Assembly: GCF_029873635.1 (NCBI RefSeq)
Contig: NC_080425.1
Location: forward strand, 44,038,402-44,102,401
DNA length: 64,000 bases
Direction: 5' to 3'
From: Malania oleifera
Taxonomy: Eukaryota > Streptophyta > Magnoliopsida > Santalales > Ximeniaceae
The first letter of the stretch is position 1, and each line of letters begins with the position of its first letter. Positions 60,001 through 63,844 of the stretch are shown here, piece by piece. The notes below the pieces were generated by a model that saw nothing but the letters and a program-made list of their open reading frames with translations, was not told where the DNA came from and ran no database searches. The position numbers were made by a program, and so were the translations under genes.

Positions 60001-62569
60001 ATCCTGAAGGTTTCATACTCACTGGTGAGCATGTCTATTCTGCTATCCCTAACATCTACGGTTCCCTCATAGGTTATCTCTAGTTTTTCCCTGATTTCCT
60101 TGGCAGTCTTACAACCCATTATCCTATTAAACTCATTTGAGTCTAACGCACAATACAGGACATTCATTGCACTAGAGTTTATATGTAATTGTTTCAAATC
60201 TGCCTCATTCATTTCGTTTTCCTCCTTAAGAATTTCCTTATTTTCACTAATGTTAGAAGGAACATAGTTCCCTTGGATTACAACTCTCTAGACTCTCCAA
60301 TGCATCGTTTGTAAGAATATCCTCATTCTTTGTTTCCAGAAGGTGTAATTTACACCACAGAAGATTGGGAGTATAGTGGAGGATTGTCCTTCACCGAATG
60401 GGGATACACCTAGGTTGGTCATTGTGATCTTTGTGCAACTACCTGTTAAGATTTGTTACAACCTATGCTCTGATACCAATTGAAAGTGATGGTGTAGTCC
60501 CAAGAGGGGGGTGAATTGGATATTTTAAACTTTCTTGATTAATTTTGAAACGTATTTACCACGTACTTCAAATATTTAAATCAACACAAAGGTTTAATCA
60601 GCGAATGGCTATACCAATGAGCAATCCTAAATATATATAATCAAGACACAAGGCTTATTTTATTTCCAGCAGATTAATATAGGTGAATAGATATTTAACC
60701 ATACAAATATTAATCTTGTATTTAAACAATGAATATGTCAATATCAAACAATCTCAACAATTTTAACCAAGCAAATATCCTTCTTGTATTTGAACAATTA
60801 ATCAACTAAAATGACATTATCTTAGCCGATTGAATCAATTTAGAATTTGCAATTTCAGCAGCGTTTGATTTTCAAAGGAAACTTAAATCATTCACAATAT
60901 CCACAAGTAACTTTAAATCAATCTTAGTATCCTCAAATCAATCTCAGCATTCAACAATTCCCAAATCAATTTTAAATCATACACAGCGGATAATTATCAA
61001 TTTATAATTGCAGGAAAGTAAAGAGATTAAGGGAAGAAGAACACCAAGATTTTTTAGAAGGTTTGGCGGCCTGCCTACGTTTTTGCCTCAAGCAACCCGC
61101 TCTGAGGATTTTCCTTACTCTCTTCGTTCAATAGGTGGAGTTCCCTCTCTCTTTTCAATAGGTAGAGACACCTCTCTAGCAAGAACAACCCTCTTGCTAG
61201 TTTTATTCTATCCCCGAATCGAAAGTTAAATAAGCAATATAGCAGATTTTCGTACAAGCAGAATACTCTCTAAGAAGAGTAGATTTGTACAATATAAAAT
61301 CACTAATAACCTATCATTAAGAAGATGTAATGAAGCTCAAGAGAAAGCTAAGGTTTTTTGGACTAAGATATTTGAAAACGAAGAGCAAAAACCAGATTTT
61401 GATTTTCAATAATGAAGAATGGCGCACAGCAGCTTTAGCAAGATGAAAACAATTTGATTTGTGTGCGATTGAATTGGTTGGAGTTGCCCTAATGCGATTA
61501 GGGTTGCTCTTAAATAGTAGGTTTTGAAATCTGACCGTTTCCCCATAGTTTGGAAACTATGTATTCTCAAAACGGTAAGAAATTGCGAGCTGTTTGAAAA
61601 CTCAGCCTCGAACCTTCAGTTGCCGAGCTTATGCCTCGGTCTCCTGAACCATTTGGAAAAAGAATTTTCAAAACAAGCAGTAGCACTTCGGTTGCTCAAG
61701 CCAATGCTGACTATCGGTCCAGTCGCCCAAACTTACACTGTCTGGGCTTTTTCACTAGCAGTTTTAGTTCGGTCGCCTGACCCTAGAGTCCGGTCGCCCG
61801 AACACACTGATTCCAGACCATTTTGTTCCGTTTGTTGTGAAATTCAATGTTCTTTATTTCAAAACTCATTTGTGTTCTTTTAAAACATATTTCAGTTTTG
61901 AAAAGACATTTTCCGAGTTTTAGAAATAGGTCTCTATGTCCAATTGTATCCTAAGAGCTTCATACACAATCTTAACATAGAGAAGTACTTGCATGAGACT
62001 CCTAAAACAATGCATATCAAATAAAAGTTAAGTCCTCATGTTCTTGAAGCTTTATCTTCATCCAAGCTTGAGCCAATCCTCATTTAGCTTTTGTTCCTCA
62101 TGGCTTTTAAGCTTTAAGTATGATCCAAAGTGCTTATGAGTTATGACACCTGTAAATTTACTTTAAGCACAATTAGAATCCTTAGTTTGTTATCATCAAA
62201 ATAGAGATGAAGCCTTGTTAGGCCAACAAATGTGAGTTTGGTAAGGGTATGTAGTTCCTGACATTTATTATGAATGGAGGAAGAGAGCTATCGCTGTGAT
62301 TACGTCCTCTCAATTCACCAAATACTTCAACAGTTTCAAACGGAAAGTCAATACTTTTATTGCTCAAATTTCAAAAGGAAAGAAAAGTTCATTATTTTCT
62401 TCTAACAATGGAATTGATTTAACATTTTAGAAAAATTGCTATCTCATTTTTGCTGTATCAATATGTGCAGGTAAGAAGGGGATTTTTTCCTCACATAATT
62501 GATCCTCCAAAATATCCTGAGAAGATACTGTTCTGTGGCTGGCGTCGTGACATTGACGATATGATTATG
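14630..62569 (+). CDS. POLLUX: POLLUX/DMI1-family cation channel, 8 exons, 3' end outside window
   Basis: Joining 14630-15028, 42418-42486, 42629-43255, 44171-44353, 44566-44625, 44730-44933, 47078-47326 and 62471-62569 gives 630 codons with no stop. The product is a four-helix ion channel with a C-terminal RCK-type regulatory region. In legumes POLLUX/DMI1 sits in the nuclear envelope and is needed for symbiotic calcium spiking; non-legume orthologs are associated with mycorrhizal symbiosis or potassium-linked nuclear signalling. The order is disordered N-terminus (1-126), TM1 (about 128-149), TM2 (197-218), TM3 (259-280), filter (297-302), TM4 (313-336), regulatory region from about 355. 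It matches POLLUX better than CASTOR ([46 protein letters not shown]). Family length is about 850-920 residues, so roughly 250 C-terminal residues lie beyond the window. All introns are phase 0 with GT-AG ends. Confidence 0.93.
16763..16831 (+). repeat. Triplicated primer-binding site of element A
   Basis: TGGTATAAGAGCC at 16763, TGGTATAAGAGCC at 16794 and TGGTATCAGAGCC at 16819, each followed by ATG. Only the third is a perfect match to the usual tRNA-iMet primer-binding sequence. Confidence 0.8.
16911..17785 (+). mobile_element. hAT-type MITE copy in element A, interrupted
   Basis: Starts GAGGTCTTAAATTTCGAAG and reads as the inverse complement of the intact MITE at 30087-30782, including the ATAACGGAAATC, AGTGAAATTTC (here inverted) and GGAAATTATGCAAGACAG-type blocks. 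It is interrupted between about 17397 and 17630 by unrelated DNA holding a plastid-like tRNA piece, and its far terminal repeat is missing at about 17785. Confidence 0.7.
17400..17460 (-). other. Plastid-derived trnA(UGC) 5' fragment with upstream spacer
   Basis: On the minus strand this reads CTTGGCTCGGGAGGATATAG followed by CTCAATTGGTAGAGCTCCGC and TCTT. That is the 5' half of plastid tRNA-Ala(UGC) preceded by the trnI-trnA spacer end as I recall it. Homology stops at the anticodon arm, so this is a dead organelle-DNA insertion and not a tRNA gene. Identification is from memory. Confidence 0.55.
17868..18405 (+). repeat. Minisatellite, about 14 degenerate units of roughly 40 bp
   Basis: Repeats of the form GATATGCTCCTAGCTCCTTG followed by CTCACCTCTTCGGGTTCA, varying in length by a few bases. 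It sits between the truncated MITE and the 5' LTR of element B, inside element A. The ORFs running through it are translations of the repeat. Confidence 0.85.
19201..19384 (+). repeat. 5' LTR of copia C
   Basis: 184 bp, TG...CA, preceded by TSD CTTCA and followed directly by the primer-binding site. Confidence 0.92.
19510..20004 (+). CDS. Captured RS-like host-derived ORF in the gag position of copia C
   Basis: A 164-codon ORF in place of gag. It starts [13 protein letters not shown], has Arg/Ser/His-rich low-complexity ([38 protein letters not shown]), then a more ordered basic block [20 protein letters not shown] followed by [14 protein letters not shown]. It has no UBN2 gag motifs and no zinc knuckle. 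The composition is that of plant nuclear RS-like proteins; the last block recalls plant NKAP-like or splicing-associated proteins, but that is memory and not certain. Sequence of similar origin seems to continue in other frames to about 20200 ([20 protein letters not shown]), where copia sequence resumes. Read as host sequence transduced by the retroelement. Confidence 0.6.
   Translation: MDSSSSPRLSSPSTRCHYNGRDNHCYLSGLDNYSNRSRSCSPIHGYRAHHQDLDRCRRRHSDSYNRLDFRTSPRRFGDGDHHRNKSCVYLGHDFRGRHDDYSESNEELKGLSFKEYRRLKRQKLRKMLKRCIWSFTLSPPRNKNEDETKSRAMEFHVLRLRIWK
20216..23592 (+). pseudogene. Copia C pol polyprotein, broken
   Basis: Blocks in order: linker [16 protein letters not shown]; protease [12 protein letters not shown] (D-S-R in place of D-S-G) near 20338; [17 protein letters not shown]-pre-integrase [15 protein letters not shown] (20745-20795); integrase [40 protein letters not shown] (20920-21240) with frameshift and stops; integrase C-terminal [16 protein letters not shown] (21440-21490); reverse transcriptase [27 protein letters not shown] (about 22699-22719), [20 protein letters not shown]; RNase [21 protein letters not shown] and [17 protein letters not shown]. 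Stops at 22426, 22629, 22858 and 23139 among others inactivate it. Confidence 0.9.
23657..23840 (+). repeat. 3' LTR of copia C
   Basis: 184 bp, six substitutions from the 5' copy, preceded by the purine tract and followed by TSD CTTCA. Confidence 0.92.
23940..26163 (+). pseudogene. Copia B gag-pol remnant with internal deletion
   Basis: Gag (23990-24620) reads [20 protein letters not shown] then [14 protein letters not shown] and [19 protein letters not shown]. At about 24620-24660 the frame passes almost directly into the start of reverse transcriptase ([20 protein letters not shown]). Protease, GAG-pre-integrase and integrase are therefore deleted. Reverse transcriptase continues with [20 protein letters not shown], an intact YVDD at about 25216-25227, and [20 protein letters not shown]. 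RNase H (25719-26163) has [20 protein letters not shown], then a frameshift to [15 protein letters not shown] and LITKALGG. Several in-frame stops. Confidence 0.85.
26393..26641 (+). repeat. 3' LTR of element A
   Basis: Begins TGTTAGCAAGATAC after the purine tract GGAGGGAGGA, ends GCTAATA (5' copy ends ACTAACA), followed by TSD GAAAT. Confidence 0.8.
26952..27240. repeat. hAT-like terminal region (AACCGAACC-rich)
   Basis: Contains TAGGGGTGTAATTGG followed by repeated AACCGAACCA and GGTTCGGTT words, a composition common at ends of plant hAT elements. It may be the 3' end of the hAT whose transposase exons lie at 35296-36260, now separated by the gypsy insertion. No partner end or 8-bp duplication was found. 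Confidence 0.35.
27665..28146 (-). repeat. 3' LTR of gypsy 2
   Basis: Starts TGATGTGAACCCGTGGGATC in plus orientation and ends near ACCACTA; the matching LTR is at 34577-35060. A purine-rich tract (minus strand, GAGGGGGGCGGC) borders it at about 28150-28165. Confidence 0.8.
28147..32640 (-). pseudogene. Gypsy 2 pol: protease, reverse transcriptase, RNase H, integrase
   Basis: From high to low coordinate: protease (32021-32629; [19 protein letters not shown] and [18 protein letters not shown]); a Glu/Lys-rich linker (about 31800-32060); reverse transcriptase (30793-31700; [58 protein letters not shown], intact [24 protein letters not shown]); MITE at 30087-30782; RNase H (29830-30060 [16 protein letters not shown]; 29700-29808 [20 protein letters not shown]); integrase zinc-binding and core (28881-29560; [44 protein letters not shown]); C-terminal tail (28150-28840; [33 protein letters not shown]). 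Broken by stops, frameshifts and the MITE. Confidence 0.88.
30087..30782. mobile_element. hAT-superfamily MITE (696 bp) in gypsy 2
   Basis: Ends are CATGGTCTTAAATTTC and GAAATTTAAGACCTTG: 16 bp terminal inverted repeats with one mismatch. It is flanked by an exact 8 bp duplication CCCCCAAT (30079-30086 and 30783-30790), the hallmark of hAT insertion. The interior is non-coding, dense in CGAAATTTC / GAAATTTCG words near both ends and AT-rich in the middle. Gypsy coding frame resumes on both sides. Confidence 0.9.
32640..33671 (-). pseudogene. Gypsy 2 gag
   Basis: The start at about 33671 reads [19 protein letters not shown] frameshift near 33570 leads into [20 protein letters not shown] and an acidic stretch. 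The matrix domain is at 32652-33167 ([60 protein letters not shown]), then a basic linker and, at about 32600-32640, a zinc knuckle ending GHIASQC. A Met at 33167 is probably not the real start. Confidence 0.8.
33672..34576 (-). other. Gypsy 2 leader, non-coding
   Basis: Between gag start and primer-binding site. It holds two copies of a block AACTATGCAGCAACCTTTGA...CTGCCTTGT (about 34093-34128 and 34163-34196), each followed by a T-rich run. No ORF. Confidence 0.6.
34577..35060 (-). repeat. 5' LTR of gypsy 2
   Basis: Plus orientation starts TGACGTGAATCCGTGGGATC and ends AAACCACCA. The lower border abuts the primer-binding site. Confidence 0.8.
35061..35295 (-). pseudogene. Second copy of gypsy 2 pol tail, upstream of the 5' LTR
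   Basis: Reads [20 protein letters not shown] then [20 protein letters not shown] and [10 protein letters not shown], colinear with 28147-28390 of the main element. It ends at about 35295 where hAT exon sequence begins. Its presence next to the 5' LTR means pol tail, LTR, full interior, LTR are arranged head to tail. Confidence 0.8.
35296..36260 (-). pseudogene. hAT transposase, C-terminal half with introns
   Basis: On the minus strand 36110-36250 reads [20 protein letters not shown] then KLRYVEWG, typical of plant hAT transposases. 35564-36088 contains the hATC dimerisation domain: [82 protein letters not shown] intron follows (donor just after LEELDKLEK, acceptor TTTCAG), then exon [17 protein letters not shown], a second intron, and exon [11 protein letters not shown], which is cut by the gypsy insertion near 35295. 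The N-terminal BED zinc finger and catalytic first half are missing. Confidence 0.82.
36262..39210 (-). mobile_element. Ty1/copia remnant, no LTRs
   Basis: Minus-strand pol truncated at both ends. From high to low: GAG-pre-integrase (38828-39187; [30 protein letters not shown]), integrase (38310-38720 with stops; [30 protein letters not shown]), integrase C-terminal (37966-38307), reverse transcriptase (36860-37957; [20 protein letters not shown], an intact YVDD near 37025-37036), then [15 protein letters not shown] and [18 protein letters not shown] (36579-36857) and RNase H down to 36262 ([14 protein letters not shown] then a stop). The low end meets the hAT fragment. Related to copia C. 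Confidence 0.85.
39240..40950 (+). mobile_element. Decayed plus-strand copia fragment with TRIM insertion
   Basis: 39255-39790 shows a reverse-transcriptase tail ([10 protein letters not shown], then many stops and frameshifts). 40040-40185 and 40505-40690 are RNase H pieces; the latter carries AGGACAAAGCACATTGAAGT, equivalent to the conserved RTKHIEV. A TRIM (40187-40490) interrupts it. The tail at 40695-40930 looks like the start of an LTR. The closest relative in the window is the fragment at 47640-48540. Confidence 0.6.
40187..40490 (-). mobile_element. TRIM element, copy 2
   Basis: Short LTR 40187-40260 (74 bp, ends CAAGCATCAACA), purine tract reversed (CTCTCCTGCATG), primer-binding site GCTCTAATACCATG reversed at 40406-40418, second LTR from 40417 but degraded. 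It matches the copy at 48597-49008 in reverse orientation. Confidence 0.7.
41130..41208 (+). mobile_element. Au-type SINE, 3' end
   Basis: Reads CTATAGGCCCACTGTGGTCC, then GCCCCTTCCCC and GGGAGCTTTGTGCACCGGGC, ending in CTGCCC and a T run. This is the conserved 3' region of the plant Au SINE family; the tRNA-like head is missing. A close match is at 63070-63175. Confidence 0.75.
41215..41570 (-). other. Unassigned minus-strand open frame with acceptor-like start
   Basis: A minus-strand frame open from about 41565 to 41215 reads [40 protein letters not shown] and [16 protein letters not shown]. Directly upstream on that strand is CTTCCTTATGTCATGCAG, a plausible splice acceptor. It runs into SINE sequence at its 3' end without a clear stop of its own. 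I do not recognise the product. It may be a captured gene fragment, an antisense exon or chance. Confidence 0.25.
41931..42213 (-). mobile_element. TRIM element, copy 3
   Basis: LTR 41931-42004 (TGTTAGGCCATCG...CAAGTCTTAACA, 74 bp) and a second, 42147-42213, ending AACAATGTATATCA. The primer-binding site is reversed at about 42135-42148. More diverged than the other copies. It lies about 200 bp before exon 2. Confidence 0.6.
42272..42299. repeat. CT microsatellite
   Basis: About 14 CT units, in intron 1 shortly before exon 2. Confidence 0.9.
42418..42486 (+). CDS. POLLUX: POLLUX exon 2 (residues 134-156)
   Basis: A 69-base exon between the acceptor TATTGCAG and the donor GTATGT. It encodes [16 protein letters not shown] followed by IETAGLQ: most of TM1 and the start of the following coiled segment. 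Too short to stand out alone, but frame, splice sites and match to the family fix it. Confidence 0.85.
42629..43255 (+). CDS. POLLUX: POLLUX exon 3 (residues 157-365), pore exon
   Basis: Acceptor GCTTGCAG, donor GTGATT. It encodes a short luminal coil ([12 protein letters not shown]), TM2 within [18 protein letters not shown], the amphipathic [20 protein letters not shown] linker, TM3 ([19 protein letters not shown]), the pore helix and filter ([14 protein letters not shown]), TM4 ([18 protein letters not shown]) and the start of the first Rossmann-like regulatory fold ([11 protein letters not shown]). The filter has Ser at the site where legume DMI1 has Ala, as expected for a non-legume. It has Val297 directly before the Asp where family members known to me have Ala. 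Confidence 0.95.
43256..44170 (+). other. POLLUX intron 3, no element recognised
   Basis: GTGATT...CACAG, 915 bp. It contains a G-run (about 43811-43821) and a TGTGTGTG-like stretch. No ORF or repeat family recognised. Confidence 0.7.
44171..44353 (+). CDS. POLLUX: POLLUX exon 4 (residues 366-426)
   Basis: Acceptor TGGTCACAG, donor GTACAT. Encodes [20 protein letters not shown], then the acidic [18 protein letters not shown] segment and [16 protein letters not shown]. This is the first half of the RCK-type domain and is nearly invariant across POLLUX proteins. Confidence 0.95.
44566..44625 (+). CDS. POLLUX: POLLUX exon 5 (residues 427-446)
   Basis: A 60-base exon between acceptor TGTACAG and donor GTTCTT. 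It encodes [20 protein letters not shown], the strand and loop that end in the conserved ENADQSDARA motif completed by exon 6. Confidence 0.93.
44730..44933 (+). CDS. POLLUX: POLLUX exon 6 (residues 447-514)
   Basis: Acceptor CTCACCAG, donor GTGAGT. Encodes [18 protein letters not shown], then [20 protein letters not shown] and [20 protein letters not shown]. The [11 protein letters not shown] and CALQPG readings are POLLUX-type (CASTOR has EVLVKLVGGDL and CARQPG). Confidence 0.95.
44934..47077 (+). other. POLLUX intron 6 (2,144 bp) with a SINE
   Basis: GTGAGT...TTGGCAG. A SINE lies at 45640-45805. The remainder is AT-rich with a TA run near 46852-46865 and no coding sequence recognised. The intron starts with a frame that stays open for about 240 bases after exon 6, which is chance. 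Confidence 0.75.
45640..45805 (+). mobile_element. tRNA-related SINE
   Basis: Head GGTTGACTTGGTGCAATGCC, box-B-like GGGTTTGAATCC at about 45698-45709, a CCACCTAGCATCCACC body and tail ACCCTTGTGCACTGGGCTGA. The tail shares TGTGCACYGGGCTG with the Au-type SINEs at 41130 and 63070, so it is a related but distinct family. Confidence 0.65.
47078..47326 (+). CDS. POLLUX: POLLUX exon 7 (residues 515-597)
   Basis: Acceptor TTTGGCAG, donor GTAATC. Encodes [39 protein letters not shown] and [20 protein letters not shown], ending LPE. It follows a 2.1 kb intron and precedes the 15.1 kb intron 7. Confidence 0.95.
47640..48540 (+). mobile_element. Copia reverse transcriptase/RNase H fragment
   Basis: Reads a reverse-transcriptase tail ([36 protein letters not shown], 47877-47990) and RNase H pieces ending with AGGACAAAGCACATTGAAGT and a CTTGAGGGTGAG purine tract near 48500. 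The start of an LTR (TGTTGGAAGAGAATATGC) follows at 48513 and is truncated. Stops and frameshifts throughout. Confidence 0.7.
48597..49008 (+). mobile_element. TRIM element, copy 1 (412 bp, 73 bp LTRs)
   Basis: Two 73 bp LTRs, 48597-48669 and 48936-49008, both starting TGTTAAAGC and ending CTAACA. A primer-binding-like TTGTATTAGAGCA follows the first; a purine tract (CAGGGGAG) precedes the second. Flanks GTATA and ATATA match at four of five bases. The interior is two diverged copies of a unit of about 110 bp, each starting with a TGTAT(T/C)AGAGC primer-binding sequence and containing TGTAATGGGTGTTAT. No coding capacity. Confidence 0.8.
49556..52217 (+). pseudogene. Copia E pol, first part
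   Basis: Integrase traces include [14 protein letters not shown] (50378-50430) and a stretch corresponding to [15 protein letters not shown] (50490-50545). Reverse transcriptase has [58 protein letters not shown] (51263-51484), an intact YVDDIVI at about 51706-51726, and [18 protein letters not shown] (51890-51944). Many in-frame stops, several where Gln or Trp is expected. Confidence 0.8.
52223..54431 (+). repeat. Solo LTR (2,209 bp) nested in copia E RNase H
   Basis: Begins TGTTGACTTTTTGAGTCCGA, ends GGATCACACCATAACTCGCA, flanked by an exact GGGTA duplication (52218-52222 and 54432-54436). Copia coding sequence (DKRSTIGY / GNLVS) is interrupted exactly here. Inside are repeated paragraphs (for example CAATCCATAACTTCTTATCT at 52600 and 52790) and a CACCCCCCTCTTGGGATCAC block near the end. 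Same family as 10308-12278. Confidence 0.88.
54437..54836 (+). pseudogene. Copia E RNase H, second part
   Basis: Resumes after the solo LTR with [11 protein letters not shown] then a stop, [35 protein letters not shown], and a frameshifted tail with THIEV and the terminal CTTGAGGGGGAG purine tract (54832-54843). Confidence 0.75.
56597..56766 (-). other. Purine-tract side of element D interior
   Basis: Contains the reversed polypurine tract and CCCCTTTTTGATCATGACA, typical of sequence just before a SIRE-type 3' LTR. No coding sequence. Confidence 0.5.
56767..56905. repeat. Minisatellite of GTGAATGACGGCCAC units
   Basis: Six degenerate units, 19-27 bp: GTGAATGACGGCCACGGTTG and variants, then GTGAGCCACCGCCACCTACC and variants. 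It ends exactly at the junction with the copia gag fragment. Confidence 0.8.
56906..58260 (+). pseudogene. Copia gag/protease fragment joined to reverse-transcriptase tail, inside D
   Basis: Gag of the copia C family: [58 protein letters not shown] (56920-57130), a frameshift, then [20 protein letters not shown] and [12 protein letters not shown] (57225-57360). The zinc-knuckle area is CLWCEHC near 57435. Protease: [12 protein letters not shown] (57772-57807), [33 protein letters not shown]. At about 58045 the sequence jumps from HCVFQNL to [20 protein letters not shown], near the end of reverse transcriptase, deleting integrase and most of that domain. It ends near 58200. Confidence 0.8.
58690..60212 (-). 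pseudogene. Gag of element D (SIRE type)
   Basis: From high to low: 59949-60212 ([58 protein letters not shown]), 59581-59907 ([20 protein letters not shown], then a poly-Glu run encoded by a TTC microsatellite at about 59659-59698), and 58693-59427 (acidic/serine-rich, then coiled-coil [16 protein letters not shown] and [15 protein letters not shown], ending with zinc knuckle [14 protein letters not shown] near 58740). Breaks near 59580-59430 and 59910-59950 mean it is no longer one frame. Long coiled-coil gags with a late knuckle are typical of SIRE/Maximus copias. Confidence 0.8.
62471..62569 (+). CDS. POLLUX: POLLUX exon 8 (residues 598-630)
   Basis: Acceptor ATATGTGCAG, donor GTAAGT. 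Encodes [20 protein letters not shown] then [13 protein letters not shown], the beginning of the second regulatory fold. Frame continues directly from ...GPLPE of exon 7 across 15.1 kb. The expected next residues (VLEAFLAPGSEL in the family) are not found before base 64000, so exon 9 is outside the window. Confidence 0.93.
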
Positions 62570-63014
62570 GTAAGTTTCTTGTAATGCCACTCTTCAATAT
62601 TTCTTTGAAACCATTTTTCGATAAATAAATAAGTGATTATATTGATGTGTTGAAACTTACAAAATGTAATTTATCTAAAACATATGAGTTTGACGTTGAG
62701 TGTTGGAAAATTTAAATTTTAAAAATTCTACTTATTTTCTTTAATGTTGAGCACTTGCACCACCAAATAATGAATTGGAATGCCAAATATTATTTGATGC
62801 ACAAAATTCCTTCAAGGGTGGAAACATTGCTCCTTAGGTGGTAGCCCAATGGTTTGATCATGGGCTAGTCATGCTGGGCTGAGGTGAGGAGGGGTTTGCG
62901 ATTGAGGATGAGCTTACACCATTGTGTAGCCCAGGCCTTGATGGGAGACAATGGTTACAATAGAAGGGGCAAAGGCCTTATTTTAAAAGCCCAAGTTATT
63001 TTTTGGAATTGTGA
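62570..63014 (+). other. Intron 8 start, mostly unassigned
   Basis: After donor GTAAGT the sequence is AT-rich. At 62841-62853 there is a box-A-like GTAGCCCAATGGT followed by a GC-richer stretch (62880-62990) that may be the head of a tRNA-derived repeat related to the SINE that follows. No coding sequence. Confidence 0.4.
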
Positions 63015-63176
63015 AAGGGACCAACTTGGGAGGTCATGGGTTCGAGGCGTGGAAATAGCCTCTTGCAAAAATGCAAGGTATGGCTGTGTACTATAGATCC
63101 ATTGTCGTCCGCCCCTTCCCCGAACTCTGCATACATGGGAGCTTTGTGCACCGGGCTGCTTTTTTTTTTTTTTTTT
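63015..63176 (+). mobile_element. Au-type SINE
   Basis: GGGACCAACTTGGGAGGTCA, box B GGGTTCGAGGC (63038-63048), TAGCCTCTTGCAAAAATGCA, then GCCCCTTCCCCGAACTCTGC, GGGAGCTTTGTGCACCGGGC and a T run to about 63176. Matches the Au SINE family and the 3' end at 41130-41208. Confidence 0.75.
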
Positions 63177-63840
63177 CTTTTTCTTTATATGTTTTTATTG
63201 CAGGGACATTTCGATAATATGATCTTGGGCTGCAGCATTGGGTTGCTAGATTGGGGTTTCTCTGTTCTAGGCTTATTTTTGCAATTTGGGGCATAGATAA
63301 CAGGTTTAAATGGTTCCAGAAGAGAGTCCAAGCCTTGTTAGAAAAGTCAAGCCTTGGGCCCCAAGTTTACTTGGTTGCTTTCTGAGCTCTCTCTCTCTTA
63401 CCTGTATAAATATGCTTGAAATCAACTTGTTTTAACATGCAATGAAATAAATCAATTCAGCTCTTTTGCCTGATTTGATGTAACTTTTTTTAATTGTGAT
63501 GCCTAAGATCCTACAAGTGATTGATTCTTTTTTCTTCTTCTGATTCTTCATTGATACAGTGCTCACGGGTTGTTAGAGCAAGTAACTTGCCCTTCAACCT
63601 ATTTCTCCCTCATTTTGCAAGTCTAATTAGAGCCCTTCCCATCATCTCCATCGAGGGTTTTACAAAGCTAGTTCTTAACAACTGTTATAGGTGTGATTTG
63701 CTGAAAGAGCCTTTGTTTTGCTCATGCTCCTACCTCTTCAACCTTTTATCAGTCCTATTAGAGAAATTTTAACAACTGTAGATCCTACAGAATAGTTGGA
63801 TTTCGTATTCTATATTTATATATATAATCGATATCATGTA
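63177..63840 (+). other. Intron 8, no gene seen
   Basis: AT-rich sequence with a short CT run (about 63387-63397). The open frame at 63521-63772 shows no family motif and exon 9 of POLLUX is not here. Confidence 0.6.
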
Positions 63841-63844
63841 CTAT

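Larger units (their letters stand above)
54907..62228 (-). mobile_element. SIRE-like copia element D, gag only, long LTRs
   Basis: LTRs 54907-56597 and 60481-62228 (about 1.7 kb) start TGAAAGTGATGGTGTAGTCC in plus orientation. Primer-binding site ATTGGTATCAGAGC reversed at about 60468-60481; purine tract reversed (ATCTCCCCCTTTTT) at about 56598-56611. Flanks AATAT (54902-54906) and AATGT (62229-62233) match at four of five bases. On the minus strand the interior holds gag (58690-60212), but pol is absent and copia sequence of another family lies in its place, so it is non-autonomous. Confidence 0.82.
49440..62332 (+). mobile_element. Ty1/copia element E, 5'-truncated, split by two later insertions
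   Basis: Protease region (about 49556-49640; [13 protein letters not shown] in place of WVIDSGATDHM), linker and GAG-pre-integrase (49740-50060; [19 protein letters not shown]), integrase (50090-50780), reverse transcriptase (51130-52217), RNase H (54437-54836), then the start of a 3' LTR at 54844. A solo LTR splits RNase H (52223-54431) and a SIRE-like element splits the 3' LTR at 54906. The LTR resumes at about 62229 and ends CTTCAACA at 62332. No 5' LTR or gag found. Confidence 0.8.
47327..62470 (+). other. POLLUX intron 7 (15,144 bp)
   Basis: Starts GTAATC, ends ATGTGCAG. It is filled by a copia fragment, a TRIM, a copia with a nested solo LTR, and a SIRE-like element carrying further copia sequence. 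Original intron sequence is probably limited to 47327-47640, 49009-49440 and 62333-62470, where nothing else was recognised. Confidence 0.85.

Noticed and set aside
63521..63772. Candidate POLLUX exon 9
   Set aside because: The frame lacks the expected VLEAFLAPGSEL motif and any match to the family; the real exon must be past base 64000.
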